A DNA stretch of 20,817 bases from an uncultured Erysipelotrichaceae bacterium (GTDB taxonomy: Bacteria; Bacillota_I; Bacilli_A; Erysipelotrichales; Erysipelotrichaceae): the NCBI GenBank assembly GCA_902782955.1, contig CACZPD010000081.1:1-20817 (forward strand). Reading direction: 5' to 3'. Position 1 is the first letter of the stretch. Every line of letters starts with the position of its first letter. This document shows, piece by piece, positions 1-6,529 of this stretch. The position numbers and the translations under genes were made by a program. The notes under the pieces were generated by a model that saw only the letters and a program-made list of their open reading frames with translations, was not told where the DNA came from and did not search any database.

Positions 1-1
1 T

Positions 2-178
2 CAATGTGCAGGACCGACTTTTGGGACCGACCTGAAAAAATATAACTGTAATAACGGGGAATTCGCTCATAAATGGATGAATTCGCCTGTAAAAGAGATC
101 ATAAAACAGTATAAACCCTATAAGATGACGCTGTTCCGGACCCCCTCAGCTCCACTATTGAAAAAAGCCTTCTTATGA
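2..178 (+). CDS. 3' end of an unidentified protein gene (partial)
   Basis: An open frame enters from the left edge and runs 58 codons to a TGA at 176-178. It has no start in the window, so it can only be the C-terminal part of a larger protein. The peptide is lysine- and aromatic-rich and ends in LLKKAFL. I recognise no family. Its stop codon lies inside the left arm of the hairpin that covers the ribosome binding site of the next gene, so the two are physically interlocked. It could be a chance open frame, since 58 codons without a stop is not strong evidence alone. Confidence 0.35.
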   Translation, partial: QCAGPTFGTDLKKYNCNNGEFAHKWMNSPVKEIIKQYKPYKMTLFRTPSAPLLKKAFL

Positions 179-206
179 AGTGCAATGTACTACGTAAGGA
201 GGCTTT
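158..206 (+). promoter_or_regulatory. Toxin-antitoxin promoter and RBS-sequestering inverted repeat
   Basis: A possible promoter is TTGAAA (158-163), 17 bp, TGCAAT (181-186), giving a start near 193. The arms AAAGCCTTCTTATG (164-177) and CGTAAGGAGGCTTT (193-206) pair over 14 positions. Twelve are Watson-Crick and two are U-G in the plus-strand RNA (171/199 and 176/194). The right arm contains the AAGGAGG that serves the antitoxin ATG at 210. Transcripts from upstream would fold and hide the site. Transcripts from the internal promoter would lack the left arm. The inverted repeat could instead be a DNA operator for the ribbon-helix-helix antitoxin. Confidence 0.5.
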
Positions 207-209
207 GTT

Positions 210-428
210 ATGAGTTTTTCAATCAGATTGACAGAAGAAGAAAGAAAACTGGCAGACAGTTATGCTAAGCTGCATTCATTAACTATTTCCGAAGCCTTCA
301 AAAGGGTATTATTAGAGAAGATTGAAGATGAATTCGATATTGTGCTTGCAGATAAGGCTTATGACGAATACAAGAGTAATTCTGTAACTTATTCACTGGA
401 AGAGTTGGAGAAAGAGCTGGATTTGTAA
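210..428 (+). CDS. RelB/DinJ-like ribbon-helix-helix antitoxin
   Basis: A small 72-aa protein expected to neutralise the toxin encoded just downstream and to repress the shared promoter. The N-terminal third (about residues 2-38) fits a ribbon-helix-helix fold: a short alternating strand SFSIRLT, then two helices. The C-terminal half (about 40-72) is acidic and helical, ending in EELEKELDL, as in antitoxins that wrap around a RelE-type partner. The start is set by AAGGAGG at 197-203 with a 7-nt spacer. Its TAA overlaps the toxin ATG by one base (TAATG), so translation is probably coupled. RelB/DinJ or DUF6290-type is the best family guess from length and context. Confidence 0.8.
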   Translation: MSFSIRLTEEERKLADSYAKLHSLTISEAFKRVLLEKIEDEFDIVLADKAYDEYKSNSVTYSLEELEKELDL

Positions 429-694
429 TGTCATATCACGTCAGTTTCACTAAAGAAGTTATCAAAGAAATCAAAAAGCTGGACAAATATACACAGAGAA
501 TGGCCACTTCGTGGATTCGGAAAAATCTTGAAGGAATTGATGATATACGAAGGATTGGAAAGGCTTTGACCGGGAACAAACGAGGATATTGGCGGTATCG
601 AATTGGAGACTATCGTTTGATCTGTACAATTGAAGATGAGAAGCTGGTTATCATAGCACTGAATATCGGGCATCGAAGGGAAATCTACAAATAA
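428..694 (+). CDS. RelE/YafQ-family mRNA interferase toxin
   Basis: An 88-aa basic protein of the RelE/ParE superfamily, expected to cut mRNA in the ribosomal A site when freed from its antitoxin. The sequence shows the family core: an N-terminal helical hairpin, then YWRYRIGDYRLI (residues 54-65), and the C-terminal GHRREIYK (81-88). Arg83 and Tyr87 sit where RelE has its catalytic Arg and Tyr. Further basic residues (R56, R58, R63) could bind phosphate. The length matches the family and nothing looks broken. It starts inside the antitoxin stop codon. RelE-type is preferred over ParE because of the YRIGDYRLI motif, but the target was not tested. Confidence 0.85.
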   Translation: MSYHVSFTKEVIKEIKKLDKYTQRMATSWIRKNLEGIDDIRRIGKALTGNKRGYWRYRIGDYRLICTIEDEKLVIIALNIGHRREIYK

Positions 695-778
695 AACCAT
701 CTTCAATATGTGGAACCGACTTATTCTTTTTACGTTCTTCGAAATCAAAATTTCGATGAATAAAACGGATCACAATGA

Positions 779-919
779 AGTGAAATAAACACTCGTCTGG
801 AATCCAATGAATATTACGATGAGATCCCGGCCTTTTATCTGGAAACAGGGATCTCTTATATTTTTACTGACCCCCTCGGTGAGCGTCGTGAAGCCGCAAG
901 CTGGAAGGTAAGAACATAG
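779..919 (+). pseudogene. Probable C-terminal gene remnant
   Basis: After a TGA at 776-778 there are 46 sense codons without any ATG, GTG or TTG, ending at TAG 917-919, followed by a good terminator at 933-984. The peptide (with FYLETGISYIFTDPLGERRE) has protein-like composition but I cannot name a family. No start and no ribosome binding site are visible, so it reads as the tail of a gene whose front has been lost, perhaps when the toxin-antitoxin module arrived. It may also be a chance frame. Confidence 0.25.
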
Positions 920-932
920 ACAAATATCAATA

Positions 933-984
933 AATGATGCCGGTACAGTTCAGGATCATCTGATCAGTACCAGCATCATTTTTT
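933..984 (+). terminator. Intrinsic terminator
   Basis: AATGATGC-c-GGTAC (933-946) pairs with GTACC-a-GCATCATT (967-980), a 13-bp stem with one C/A mismatch, followed by four more T (981-984). It would end transcripts from the toxin-antitoxin region and isolate the next gene. Confidence 0.75.
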
Positions 985-1059
985 ACAGTGTGAGTTATCC
1001 GGGTTTTCTTCGGAATCCGGCGCTGTGAATGCCAGATTTCTGATCTACTGCTGCTGTTG

Positions 1060-1065
1060 TATAAT
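1060..1065 (+). promoter_or_regulatory. -10 element for SGNH hydrolase operon
   Basis: A perfect TATAAT 64 bp before the start codon. The -35 is weak (TTTCTG at 1037-1042, 17-bp spacer). The location after a terminator supports it as the operon promoter. Confidence 0.45.
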
Positions 1066-1128
1066 GCTTTTACAGGAATCTGAAATTCCGATGTAAAAGC
1101 TGAATCAGGATGGATTGGAGAAAAGATA

Positions 1129-2004
1129 ATGAGAAAAAGAATATTATGTTTCGGAGACTCCAACACTTATGGATATATACCGGCAGGCGGGGGAAAACGT
1201 TATTCTTCCATGATCCGGTGGCCGCGGGTGCTTTCTGTGCTGCTTGGTGAGGATTACGAAGTGATCGAGGAAGGACTAGGAGGCAGAACGATCAATGTGG
1301 ATCCCCCAGATGACGCATGGAAAAATGGGATGCGTTCCCTGTATGCGATACTTTCATCACACCGTCCGCTGGATCTCGTTATTGTCATGCTGGGGACAAA
1401 TGATCTGAAGAATTACTTCCGTCTGACGGAAAAGGAGATTGCCGGATCTGCCGGACAGATGGTTCTTGCAATACAGGGATTTTTAAAGGAAAAACAAGGC
1501 TTCCAGCCGGATGTGCTTCTGATGTCACCCGCCAGACTGCATCCTTCTGCCCCGATGGGATGCTTCGGAGAACAGTTTGATGAGGAATCGGTCCGTGTTT
1601 CACGTAAACTTGCAGAAGCCTATAAAAACGCTGCTGCAGAAGCAGGTGCCTTGTTTCTGGATATTGATCCCTTTACGCATGTATCCGCAGATGACGGTGT
1701 TCATCTGGATGCAGAAAGCCATATTGAACTTGCATATAAACTGAGTGATTTAGTAAGGGATCTCTATCGGGATGATACGTCTTTCAATGTTGATGCACGA
1801 ACAGATGAAGAAGATTTTTTCAGACTGATCCACGCTGCCGATCGACAGGAAAGAGTCAATATTGACCCGCTGTCTGCATTCCTGAAAGAAGCCGGTATAC
1901 GGAAGGACCTTCAAACAGGGATAATTAACACAGAACGTCTCCGTGAAGAAATCAAGACTCTCCGGCATGAAGAACTGATCGATTATCTGAAGCAGATGAT
2001 ATAA
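1129..2004 (+). CDS. SGNH/GDSL-family hydrolase with C-terminal extension
   Basis: A 291-aa esterase/acylhydrolase. Block I is FGDSNTYGY (residues 8-16, nucleophile Ser11). The oxyanion Gly lies in EGLGGRT (49-54). Block III is MLGTNDLKN (87-95, Asn91). Block V is DDGVHL (188-193), giving Asp189 and His192 of the triad. There is no signal peptide, so it is probably cytoplasmic. The catalytic domain ends near residue 213. The last ~75 residues form a charged, mostly helical tail that I do not recognise and that ordinary SGNH enzymes of about 210 aa lack. The start is supported by TTGGAG before ATG. The flavodoxin gene follows 22 nt later, so they are probably one operon. The substrate cannot be inferred. 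Confidence 0.85.
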   Translation: MRKRILCFGDSNTYGYIPAGGGKRYSSMIRWPRVLSVLLGEDYEVIEEGLGGRTINVDPPDDAWKNGMRSLYAILSSHRPLDLVIVMLGTNDLKNYFRLTEKEIAGSAGQMVLAIQGFLKEKQGFQPDVLLMSPARLHPSAPMGCFGEQFDEESVRVSRKLAEAYKNAAAEAGALFLDIDPFTHVSADDGVHLDAESHIELAYKLSDLVRDLYRDDTSFNVDARTDEEDFFRLIHAADRQERVNIDPLSAFLKEAGIRKDLQTGIINTERLREEIKTLRHEELIDYLKQMI

Positions 2005-2026
2005 ATAGGTCAATAAAAGGAAGGGC

Positions 2027-2518
2027 ATGAATATGAAAAAAGTACTGGTTGCTTATTTCTCCGCCGGCGGCACAACGAAAAAACTTGCTGAAAAACTCGC
2101 TTCCCTGATCGGTGCGGATCTGTTTGAAATTGTTCCGAAAGCATCGTATTCCCGGAAGGATCTGGACTGGACAAAGAAAACCAGTAGAAGCTCAGTGGAA
2201 ATGAGTGACAGAAACTGCCGTCCGGCCATTTTGTCCAAAGTTGATGATATGCGTAAATACGATATCGTTTTTGTAGGATTTCCTGTCTGGTGGTACAGGG
2301 AACCGTCCATCATCGATACCTTTATGGAACAATATGATTTTTCCGGGAAAACAGTTGTTCCGTTCTGCACATCCGGCAGTAGCGGAATCGGGGAATCCGG
2401 GAAAAACATGCAGGAACTCGCAGAAGGCGCAGTCGTGCTGGAAGGCAGGCGTTTCAGCAGACTGATACCTTCCGGAAAACTGAAACAATGGGCGGAGCAG
2501 TTTTTGTCAGAAAACTGA
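2027..2518 (+). CDS. Flavodoxin family protein (Flavodoxin_4-like)
   Basis: A 163-aa single-domain FMN protein expected to carry electrons or reduce small molecules in the cytoplasm. Near the N-terminus VAYFSAGGTTKKLAEKLA gives the first strand and the phosphate-binding loop. FVGFPVWWYREPSIIDTF (about 83-100) is the typical second flavin loop of the Flavodoxin_4 group, and VVPFCTSGSSGIGES (about 111-125) is the third. AAGGAAGGG sits just before ATG 2027. An in-frame ATG at 2033, giving MKKVLVAYF, is equally possible. It follows the SGNH hydrolase by 22 nt. Nothing is truncated. Assignment to the superfamily is firm; the redox partner is unknown. Confidence 0.88.
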   Translation: MNMKKVLVAYFSAGGTTKKLAEKLASLIGADLFEIVPKASYSRKDLDWTKKTSRSSVEMSDRNCRPAILSKVDDMRKYDIVFVGFPVWWYREPSIIDTFMEQYDFSGKTVVPFCTSGSSGIGESGKNMQELAEGAVVLEGRRFSRLIPSGKLKQWAEQFLSEN

Positions 2519-2544
2519 ACCGTATATAAGTGCAATCAATACAT

Positions 2545-2564
2545 AAAGGCAGCTGCCTTTTTCT
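2545..2564 (+). terminator. Weak intrinsic terminator after flavodoxin
   Basis: AAAGGC-agct-GCCTTT (2545-2560) is a 6-bp stem with a 4-nt loop, followed by TTCTTTATTATTTC. Short but well placed between operons. Confidence 0.5.
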
Positions 2565-2582
2565 TTATTATTTCATTTTTTG

Positions 2583-2611
2583 TTTATCCTCTTCTCTGTC
2601 TGTAGTAAAAT
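2583..2611 (+). promoter_or_regulatory. Possible promoter of acyltransferase-like gene
   Basis: TTTATC (2583-2588), 17 bp, TAAAAT (2606-2611), 30 bp before the ATG at 2641. The -10 is good and the -35 matches at three positions. Confidence 0.4.
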
Positions 2612-2640
2612 AGAACAATATTTGAAAGGGGATTGATTTT

Positions 2641-3510
2641 ATGGGAGACAGATTTGACGGAAAGTATTTGAAAGATATCGATTCGATGCATTTTATTATG
2701 CCGTTTATGTATCCGAACCGCTGTGACAACGAGGCGTTTTTCAGCTTCAAGATCGATCTTACAAATCTGAATGAATTTATCCGGAAGAAAAATGCGGACA
2801 ACCCGGAATATAAATACAATATGTTTCAGTGCATGATTGCGGCTGCTTTGAAAACGATCACGCTGCGTTCCAAATTATCCATATTTATCCATAACCGGAA
2901 GATGTATAAGCGGAATGAGATCAGCGCTGCCTTTACCGTTAAACAGGAGTTTACGGATGAAGGCGGGGAAGTACTTGCATTTATTCACAGCAAGCCTGAC
3001 TGGACGCTGGAAGATCTGCATAATGAGATCTACAGACAGCTGATGAAGTTGAAGCAGAAGGGTTATGCGGATGCCTCCACCGGCGTGATCGACAAGTTCA
3101 ACAGCCTGCCGAAATTCATTTCCAGACCGATCGTGAGCGGGATCTGCGGGCTGGAGAAAAGAGGTATGATACCGCCGGCTCTGGTAGAAACAGATCCGTA
3201 TCATTCAACCGTGAACTTTGCCAATCTCGGTTCCATCGGTCTGCCGAGCGGATACCACCATCTGACGAACTGGGGCACAACTTCGATCTTCATCGTGATC
3301 GGTAAAATGGACAGAATGCCGTTTTATGAGAATGACCAGATCGTATTCAAAGATGGGGTGGAACTGAATATCACGATGGATGAAAGAATTGCGGACGGCT
3401 ATTATTTCTCCAAGTCCATGAAGATGATGCAGTATTTTCTGCAGAATCCGGAACTGCTGGAAAGACCGTTCAATGAAAAAATGAGTGATGAAGTATTCAA
3501 ATCATTATAA
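2641..3510 (+). CDS. CAT/E2-fold acyltransferase-like protein lacking the catalytic His
   Basis: A 289-aa protein resembling the catalytic domain of 2-oxoacid dehydrogenase E2 subunits and chloramphenicol acetyltransferases. There is no lipoyl or E3-binding domain, so it is not a normal E2. FANLGSIGLPSGYHHL (about 193-208) matches the E2 'SNLG' region. Near the C-terminus the family motif H-x-x-x-D-G appears as MDERIADGYYF. Asp252 and Gly253 are kept, but the general-base His is Glu248. It may therefore be a non-enzymatic or differently working member. The start is set by AAAGGGG 10 nt upstream. It stands alone between terminators. The fold call is fairly sure, the function is unknown. Confidence 0.7.
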   Translation: MGDRFDGKYLKDIDSMHFIMPFMYPNRCDNEAFFSFKIDLTNLNEFIRKKNADNPEYKYNMFQCMIAAALKTITLRSKLSIFIHNRKMYKRNEISAAFTVKQEFTDEGGEVLAFIHSKPDWTLEDLHNEIYRQLMKLKQKGYADASTGVIDKFNSLPKFISRPIVSGICGLEKRGMIPPALVETDPYHSTVNFANLGSIGLPSGYHHLTNWGTTSIFIVIGKMDRMPFYENDQIVFKDGVELNITMDERIADGYYFSKSMKMMQYFLQNPELLERPFNEKMSDEVFKSL

Positions 3511-3539
3511 AAAAATAGATTCTCAGGAATCTATTTTTT
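3510..3539. terminator. Bidirectional intrinsic terminator
   Basis: AAAAAATAGATTC (3510-3522), loop TCAG, GAATCTATTTTTT (3527-3539): a perfect 13-bp stem with T-runs on both strands. It serves the acyltransferase-like gene (plus) and overlaps the stop codon of the MATE gene (minus). Confidence 0.9.
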
Positions 3540-4896
3540 ATCTTGGTATGTAAGGAAGCGGTTCATCTTCCTTCAATGATCTGCCGAGGAACTTCCGGAA
3601 TAATATAAACGCGAGAAGGGCTGCCAGGATATCGGAAACAGCCTGGGCACAGATCACGCCGTTGTAGCCGGCAGTCAGGGAGGCGAGGAAGATCACAGCC
3701 GCGTAAATATAACCCTGTCTTCCTGCACTTAACAAAAGCGCTCCGGCAGCTTTGCCGGTGGACTGGAATATACATGTTGTCACCATGGTGTAGCCGATAA
3801 AGGGCATGCCGGCCAGTATCGCTCTCAGCATCGGTGTCCCGGTCGCGATGACACCGGCATCCTTCATGAAGACGGAGATCATGAGAGGTGCTGCCGCAAA
3901 GAGTACTGCGGAAAGCGCAAGACCAAGCCCGCATACCAGCGTATAAGCGAAGCGGATGACTTCATTCATCCTCTTTTTATTGCCAGAACCGTAGAGGTAA
4001 CCGTATAACGGCTGGCCGCCGAAGGAGAACGCCACCATGATCATGATCACGATCATGACGATCTTGGACACGATTCCCATCGCTGCGATCTTGTCATTAC
4101 CGTAAGGCAGCAGGAACCGGTTCAGCAGCATCACCGCGATCGAGGACATGATATTCGTAATGGAAGAAGGAATACCGATGCCGAGGATCTGTTTCAGTTC
4201 ACGCAGGCTGATATGGAATCCTCTCGGATCCAGGGAAAGCAGTTTTGATTTATTCGAGATAAGCCAGATATAGAAAAGATCCGCGCAGATATTCCCGATG
4301 ACCGTTGCGATCGCGGCACCGCCGGCTCCCATCTTCAGACCGAAGATGAATACCGGATCAAGAACCATATTGACGATGGAACCGATGAAGGAACCGATCA
4401 TGGCGCCTGTTGCGAGACCTTCCGTACGGAGAAGGTTTGTCGGTACAAGAGAGAAAATAATGACAGGTGATCCAAGCGCGATCCAGAAATAATAGGATCT
4501 TGCGAATTCCATCGTTTCGGCATTGGCACCTAGGATCTTCAGGATCGGATTCATACCGGCAAGCAGGAGCACTGCGATCAGGACGCCGGTGAGGGCTGAT
4601 CCGATAAAGGAAAATACAGAAAGACGTCTGCCGTCATCTGCTTTTCCGCCGCCGAACAGACGGCTGATGACAGAACTGCCGCCGAGTCCGAATATGTCAC
4701 CGACAGCGATCAGGAATGTAAAGACCGGTGCGCACAGGGCAACGCCTGCCACCAGGTTGGTATTGCCCGTCCCGGCAATAAAATACATATCCACCATGTT
4801 GTATACCAGCATGAGCACGCTGCTCAGCATAACGGGAATCGCAAGTTTCATATAAGCCTTCGGCACAGGCATCTTATCAAAGAGTTCGTTCTGCAT
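3538..4896 (-). CDS. MATE-family multidrug/Na+ antiporter
   Basis: A polytopic inner-membrane transporter of 452 aa, the usual MATE length, with about 12 hydrophobic segments in two similar halves. The N-terminus KLAIPVMLSSVLMLVYNMVD is the typical first helix, and later segments carry the family's small-residue-rich pattern. MATE proteins export cationic or organic compounds using Na+ or H+. An open frame reaches further upstream (to 5118), but ATG 4896 is chosen because GAGGTG lies 6 nt before it on the minus strand and because the family starts there. The longer frame would overlap the divergent regulator. The promoter region holds a palindrome placed for activation by that regulator. The substrate is not predictable. 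Confidence 0.92.
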   Translation of the reverse strand: MQNELFDKMPVPKAYMKLAIPVMLSSVLMLVYNMVDMYFIAGTGNTNLVAGVALCAPVFTFLIAVGDIFGLGGSSVISRLFGGGKADDGRRLSVFSFIGSALTGVLIAVLLLAGMNPILKILGANAETMEFARSYYFWIALGSPVIIFSLVPTNLLRTEGLATGAMIGSFIGSIVNMVLDPVFIFGLKMGAGGAAIATVIGNICADLFYIWLISNKSKLLSLDPRGFHISLRELKQILGIGIPSSITNIMSSIAVMLLNRFLLPYGNDKIAAMGIVSKIVMIVIMIMVAFSFGGQPLYGYLYGSGNKKRMNEVIRFAYTLVCGLGLALSAVLFAAAPLMISVFMKDAGVIATGTPMLRAILAGMPFIGYTMVTTCIFQSTGKAAGALLLSAGRQGYIYAAVIFLASLTAGYNGVICAQAVSDILAALLAFILFRKFLGRSLKEDEPLPYIPR

Positions 4897-4920
4897 CTGT
4901 TTCACCTCATATCCGTTTTC

Positions 4921-4962
4921 ATTGTAAAACAGGTCCTTTTCAAAAAAGGTGACATATGTCAC
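4921..4962. promoter_or_regulatory. Palindromic operator and promoter between MATE and Crp/Fnr-like genes
   Basis: GTGACATATGTCAC (4949-4962) is a perfect 14-bp palindrome with the TGA/TCA half-sites expected of a Crp/Fnr-type protein. On the minus strand TACAAT (4926-4921) can be a -10, putting the MATE start near 4914. The palindrome centre (4955.5) is then 41-42 bp upstream, the classical class II activator position, and no good -35 is present. The palindrome ends 10 bp before the regulator ATG at 4972, so it probably also controls its own gene. Confidence 0.6.
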
Positions 4963-4971
4963 TATATATGT

Positions 4972-5598
4972 ATGAAAAAAATAAATGATCCCAAAAAAGT
5001 AAAAGAACTGGTATACCGGGAAGGGATCGACAGATATTTCTCCGATCCGGATCTTCCTTTTGAATTGTATATATTTGAAAGGGGAGAATATCTGAACAAT
5101 GAATTGGACCCGTTTCATTATTTTTCCTTCATGATATCCGGGCGTATCCGTATCCTGAATATCCGGGAAGACGGTTCTCTTTTTCAGATAGCGGAAGGCA
5201 GCGGTTTTTCCGTTCTGGGCGATCTGGAATTCGGCTCCGGCAGGGTATCACAGTACCTGATCGAAGTCCTGCGGAAGACCTACTGCATTTCCCTGCCGCT
5301 GAACCTCTGCCGTTCAAAGCTTGAAAACGATCCTGTATTCCTGATGGCGATCTTCCGGTCACTTGCCCTGAAACTGGACGCGCTGACGGCATCTGTCGCT
5401 GTGCCCAAAACACTGGAGGAACGGCTGACGCATTATATGGAAAACGAATGTGACAACCAGGTACTGACCGGCATAGAAAAAGCCGCATCCCGGCTTTCCT
5501 GTTCCAAAAGACAGCTCCTGCGTATTCTGAAGAAACTCTGCGCGGAAGAAGTGATCGTCAAAACAGGAAAAGGAAGATATGAACTGATAAGGAAATGA
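4972..5598 (+). CDS. Crp/Fnr-family transcriptional regulator (YeiL-like)
   Basis: A 208-aa regulator. Residues about 25-115 form the cupin-like sensor domain, with SFMISGRIRILNIREDGSLFQIAEGSGFSVLGDLEF close to the family's effector region. A long dimer helix follows (about 118-142). Residues 166-207 are a winged helix with the recognition stretch AASRLSCSKRQLLRILKKL. The cAMP-contact residues of CRP are not obvious, so the signal is probably something else. Several cysteines (105, 113, 160, 177, 190) are present, but no clear N-terminal Fe-S cluster motif. There is no Shine-Dalgarno before ATG 4972, because the palindrome occupies that space. Leaderless or weak translation is possible. Probable target: the divergent MATE gene. 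Confidence 0.8.
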   Translation: MKKINDPKKVKELVYREGIDRYFSDPDLPFELYIFERGEYLNNELDPFHYFSFMISGRIRILNIREDGSLFQIAEGSGFSVLGDLEFGSGRVSQYLIEVLRKTYCISLPLNLCRSKLENDPVFLMAIFRSLALKLDALTASVAVPKTLEERLTHYMENECDNQVLTGIEKAASRLSCSKRQLLRILKKLCAEEVIVKTGKGRYELIRK

Positions 5599-5599
5599 A

Positions 5600-5623
5600 A
5601 AGACCGCAGAATACCGCGGTCTC
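5600..5623. terminator. Terminator between convergent genes
   Basis: AGACCGC (5601-5607), 8-nt loop, GCGGTCT (5616-5622). On the minus strand the stem is followed by TTTTCATTT, so it best ends the trpB-HAD operon. On the plus strand the T content is poor (CATTTGCTTT), giving partial termination of the regulator gene. Confidence 0.7.
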
Positions 5624-5638
5624 ATTTGCTTTATGTAC

Positions 5639-6487
5639 TCAGAGCCAGCCCTGCGGTTTGATCCAGCGGTCCATCAGGTAATGACCGACGCCGCCGTCCA
5701 GACAGGACTGCTCGGTAATGTCATCGGCGATGGCTTTCGTGCCGGCGCTGCCGTCAGCCAGACATACGCCCCATCCGGAACGGATGAGAAGGGGATTGTC
5801 GTTTTCGTTGTCGCCGAAGGTGATGACATCCTGTACATCGATGCCATTTCTTTCCGCAAAGCGTACCAGTCCCGTGCCTTTATCGATGCCTTTTTCCATG
5901 ATCTCCACCGTTCCCGGGAAGGAACCGATGATCTGGAATGCATCGCCGTAACGTTCCAGGAAAGTGAAACGGATCATCGCTTCCACCTCTGGCGTTGTAC
6001 GGAACAGCATCTTGAAGCATGGCTTGGCGCAGAAAGCGTCAATATCCCCGGTGACATCATCAAATTTGAAACCTCTCCGGATCATGGAAGAGATCAGCTC
6101 CCCGTGGATATTCATAGCGGAATTGTTTCCGCCGCCTTCCGCGTTGACAGACACTTCGTACTGATCGATGATCGGCTTCAGATAGGTCAGTATTTCCTTC
6201 ATGGTCTTCTGATCCATCAGATCCATTTCCCAGTGATCTTCATGGAATCTGTCCCATACCTGTCCACCGTTCATGCCGATCAGGAAGTCGAACTGGTAAT
6301 CGAGCCCCCAGTTTTCCGCCTGACCGAACAGTTTTTTGTTCAGCTCCCTTCCGGTTGCGAGACCCAGAAGGACACCATGTTCCCTGAGAATTCGGAAAGC
6401 TTCAACAGTGATCTCCGGAAGAGCGGAACCTTTTGCGCTCAGTGTCATATCAATATCGGCCGCGAGAGCTTTGATCGTTTTTATCAT
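5639..6487 (-). CDS. Cof-type HAD-superfamily phosphatase
   Basis: A 282-aa cytoplasmic hydrolase of HAD subfamily IIB, expected to dephosphorylate sugar phosphates or similar metabolites using Mg2+. Motif I is DIDMTL (Asp11 nucleophile, Asp13). Motif II is LATGRE (Thr45). The motif III lysine is in GIDKGTGL (Lys203). Motif IV is GDNENDNPLL (226, 230). The C2-type cap lies between about residues 85 and 190. The length is normal. AGGAGT 6 nt before ATG 6487 sets the start. It lies 42 nt downstream of the TrpB-like gene on the same strand, so it probably shares the T-box-controlled transcript. Why a phosphatase would be tied to tryptophan supply is not evident. Confidence 0.88.
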   Translation of the reverse strand: MIKTIKALAADIDMTLSAKGSALPEITVEAFRILREHGVLLGLATGRELNKKLFGQAENWGLDYQFDFLIGMNGGQVWDRFHEDHWEMDLMDQKTMKEILTYLKPIIDQYEVSVNAEGGGNNSAMNIHGELISSMIRRGFKFDDVTGDIDAFCAKPCFKMLFRTTPEVEAMIRFTFLERYGDAFQIIGSFPGTVEIMEKGIDKGTGLVRFAERNGIDVQDVITFGDNENDNPLLIRSGWGVCLADGSAGTKAIADDITEQSCLDGGVGHYLMDRWIKPQGWL

Positions 6488-6499
6488 GTATACTCCTTG

Positions 6500-6518
6500 A
6501 TCCGAAAAAGATTCGGAT
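6500..6518 (-). other. Intercistronic hairpin between trpB-like and HAD genes
   Basis: ATCCGAA / TTCGGAT, 7 bp with a 5-nt loop, in the 42-nt gap. No T-run follows on the minus strand, so it is more likely an mRNA processing or stability element than a terminator. Confidence 0.4.
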
Positions 6519-6529
6519 TGTCATTTATA

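Larger units (their letters stand above)
695..1128. other. Intergenic stretch without an intact gene
   Basis: 434 bases with no convincing complete gene. It contains a segment at 703-722 that resembles 2-20 (see findings), a 7-bp hairpin TCGAAAT/ATTTCGA at 739-756, the open remnant at 779-919, the terminator at 933-984, and the promoter region of the SGNH hydrolase (TATAAT at 1060-1065). Frames on the minus strand here show no ribosome binding site or recognisable protein. Confidence 0.5.

Noticed and set aside
4897..5118. 74-residue N-terminal extension of the MATE protein
   Set aside because: The extension would overlap the divergent regulator and its operator. ATG 4896 has a good RBS and matches the family start.
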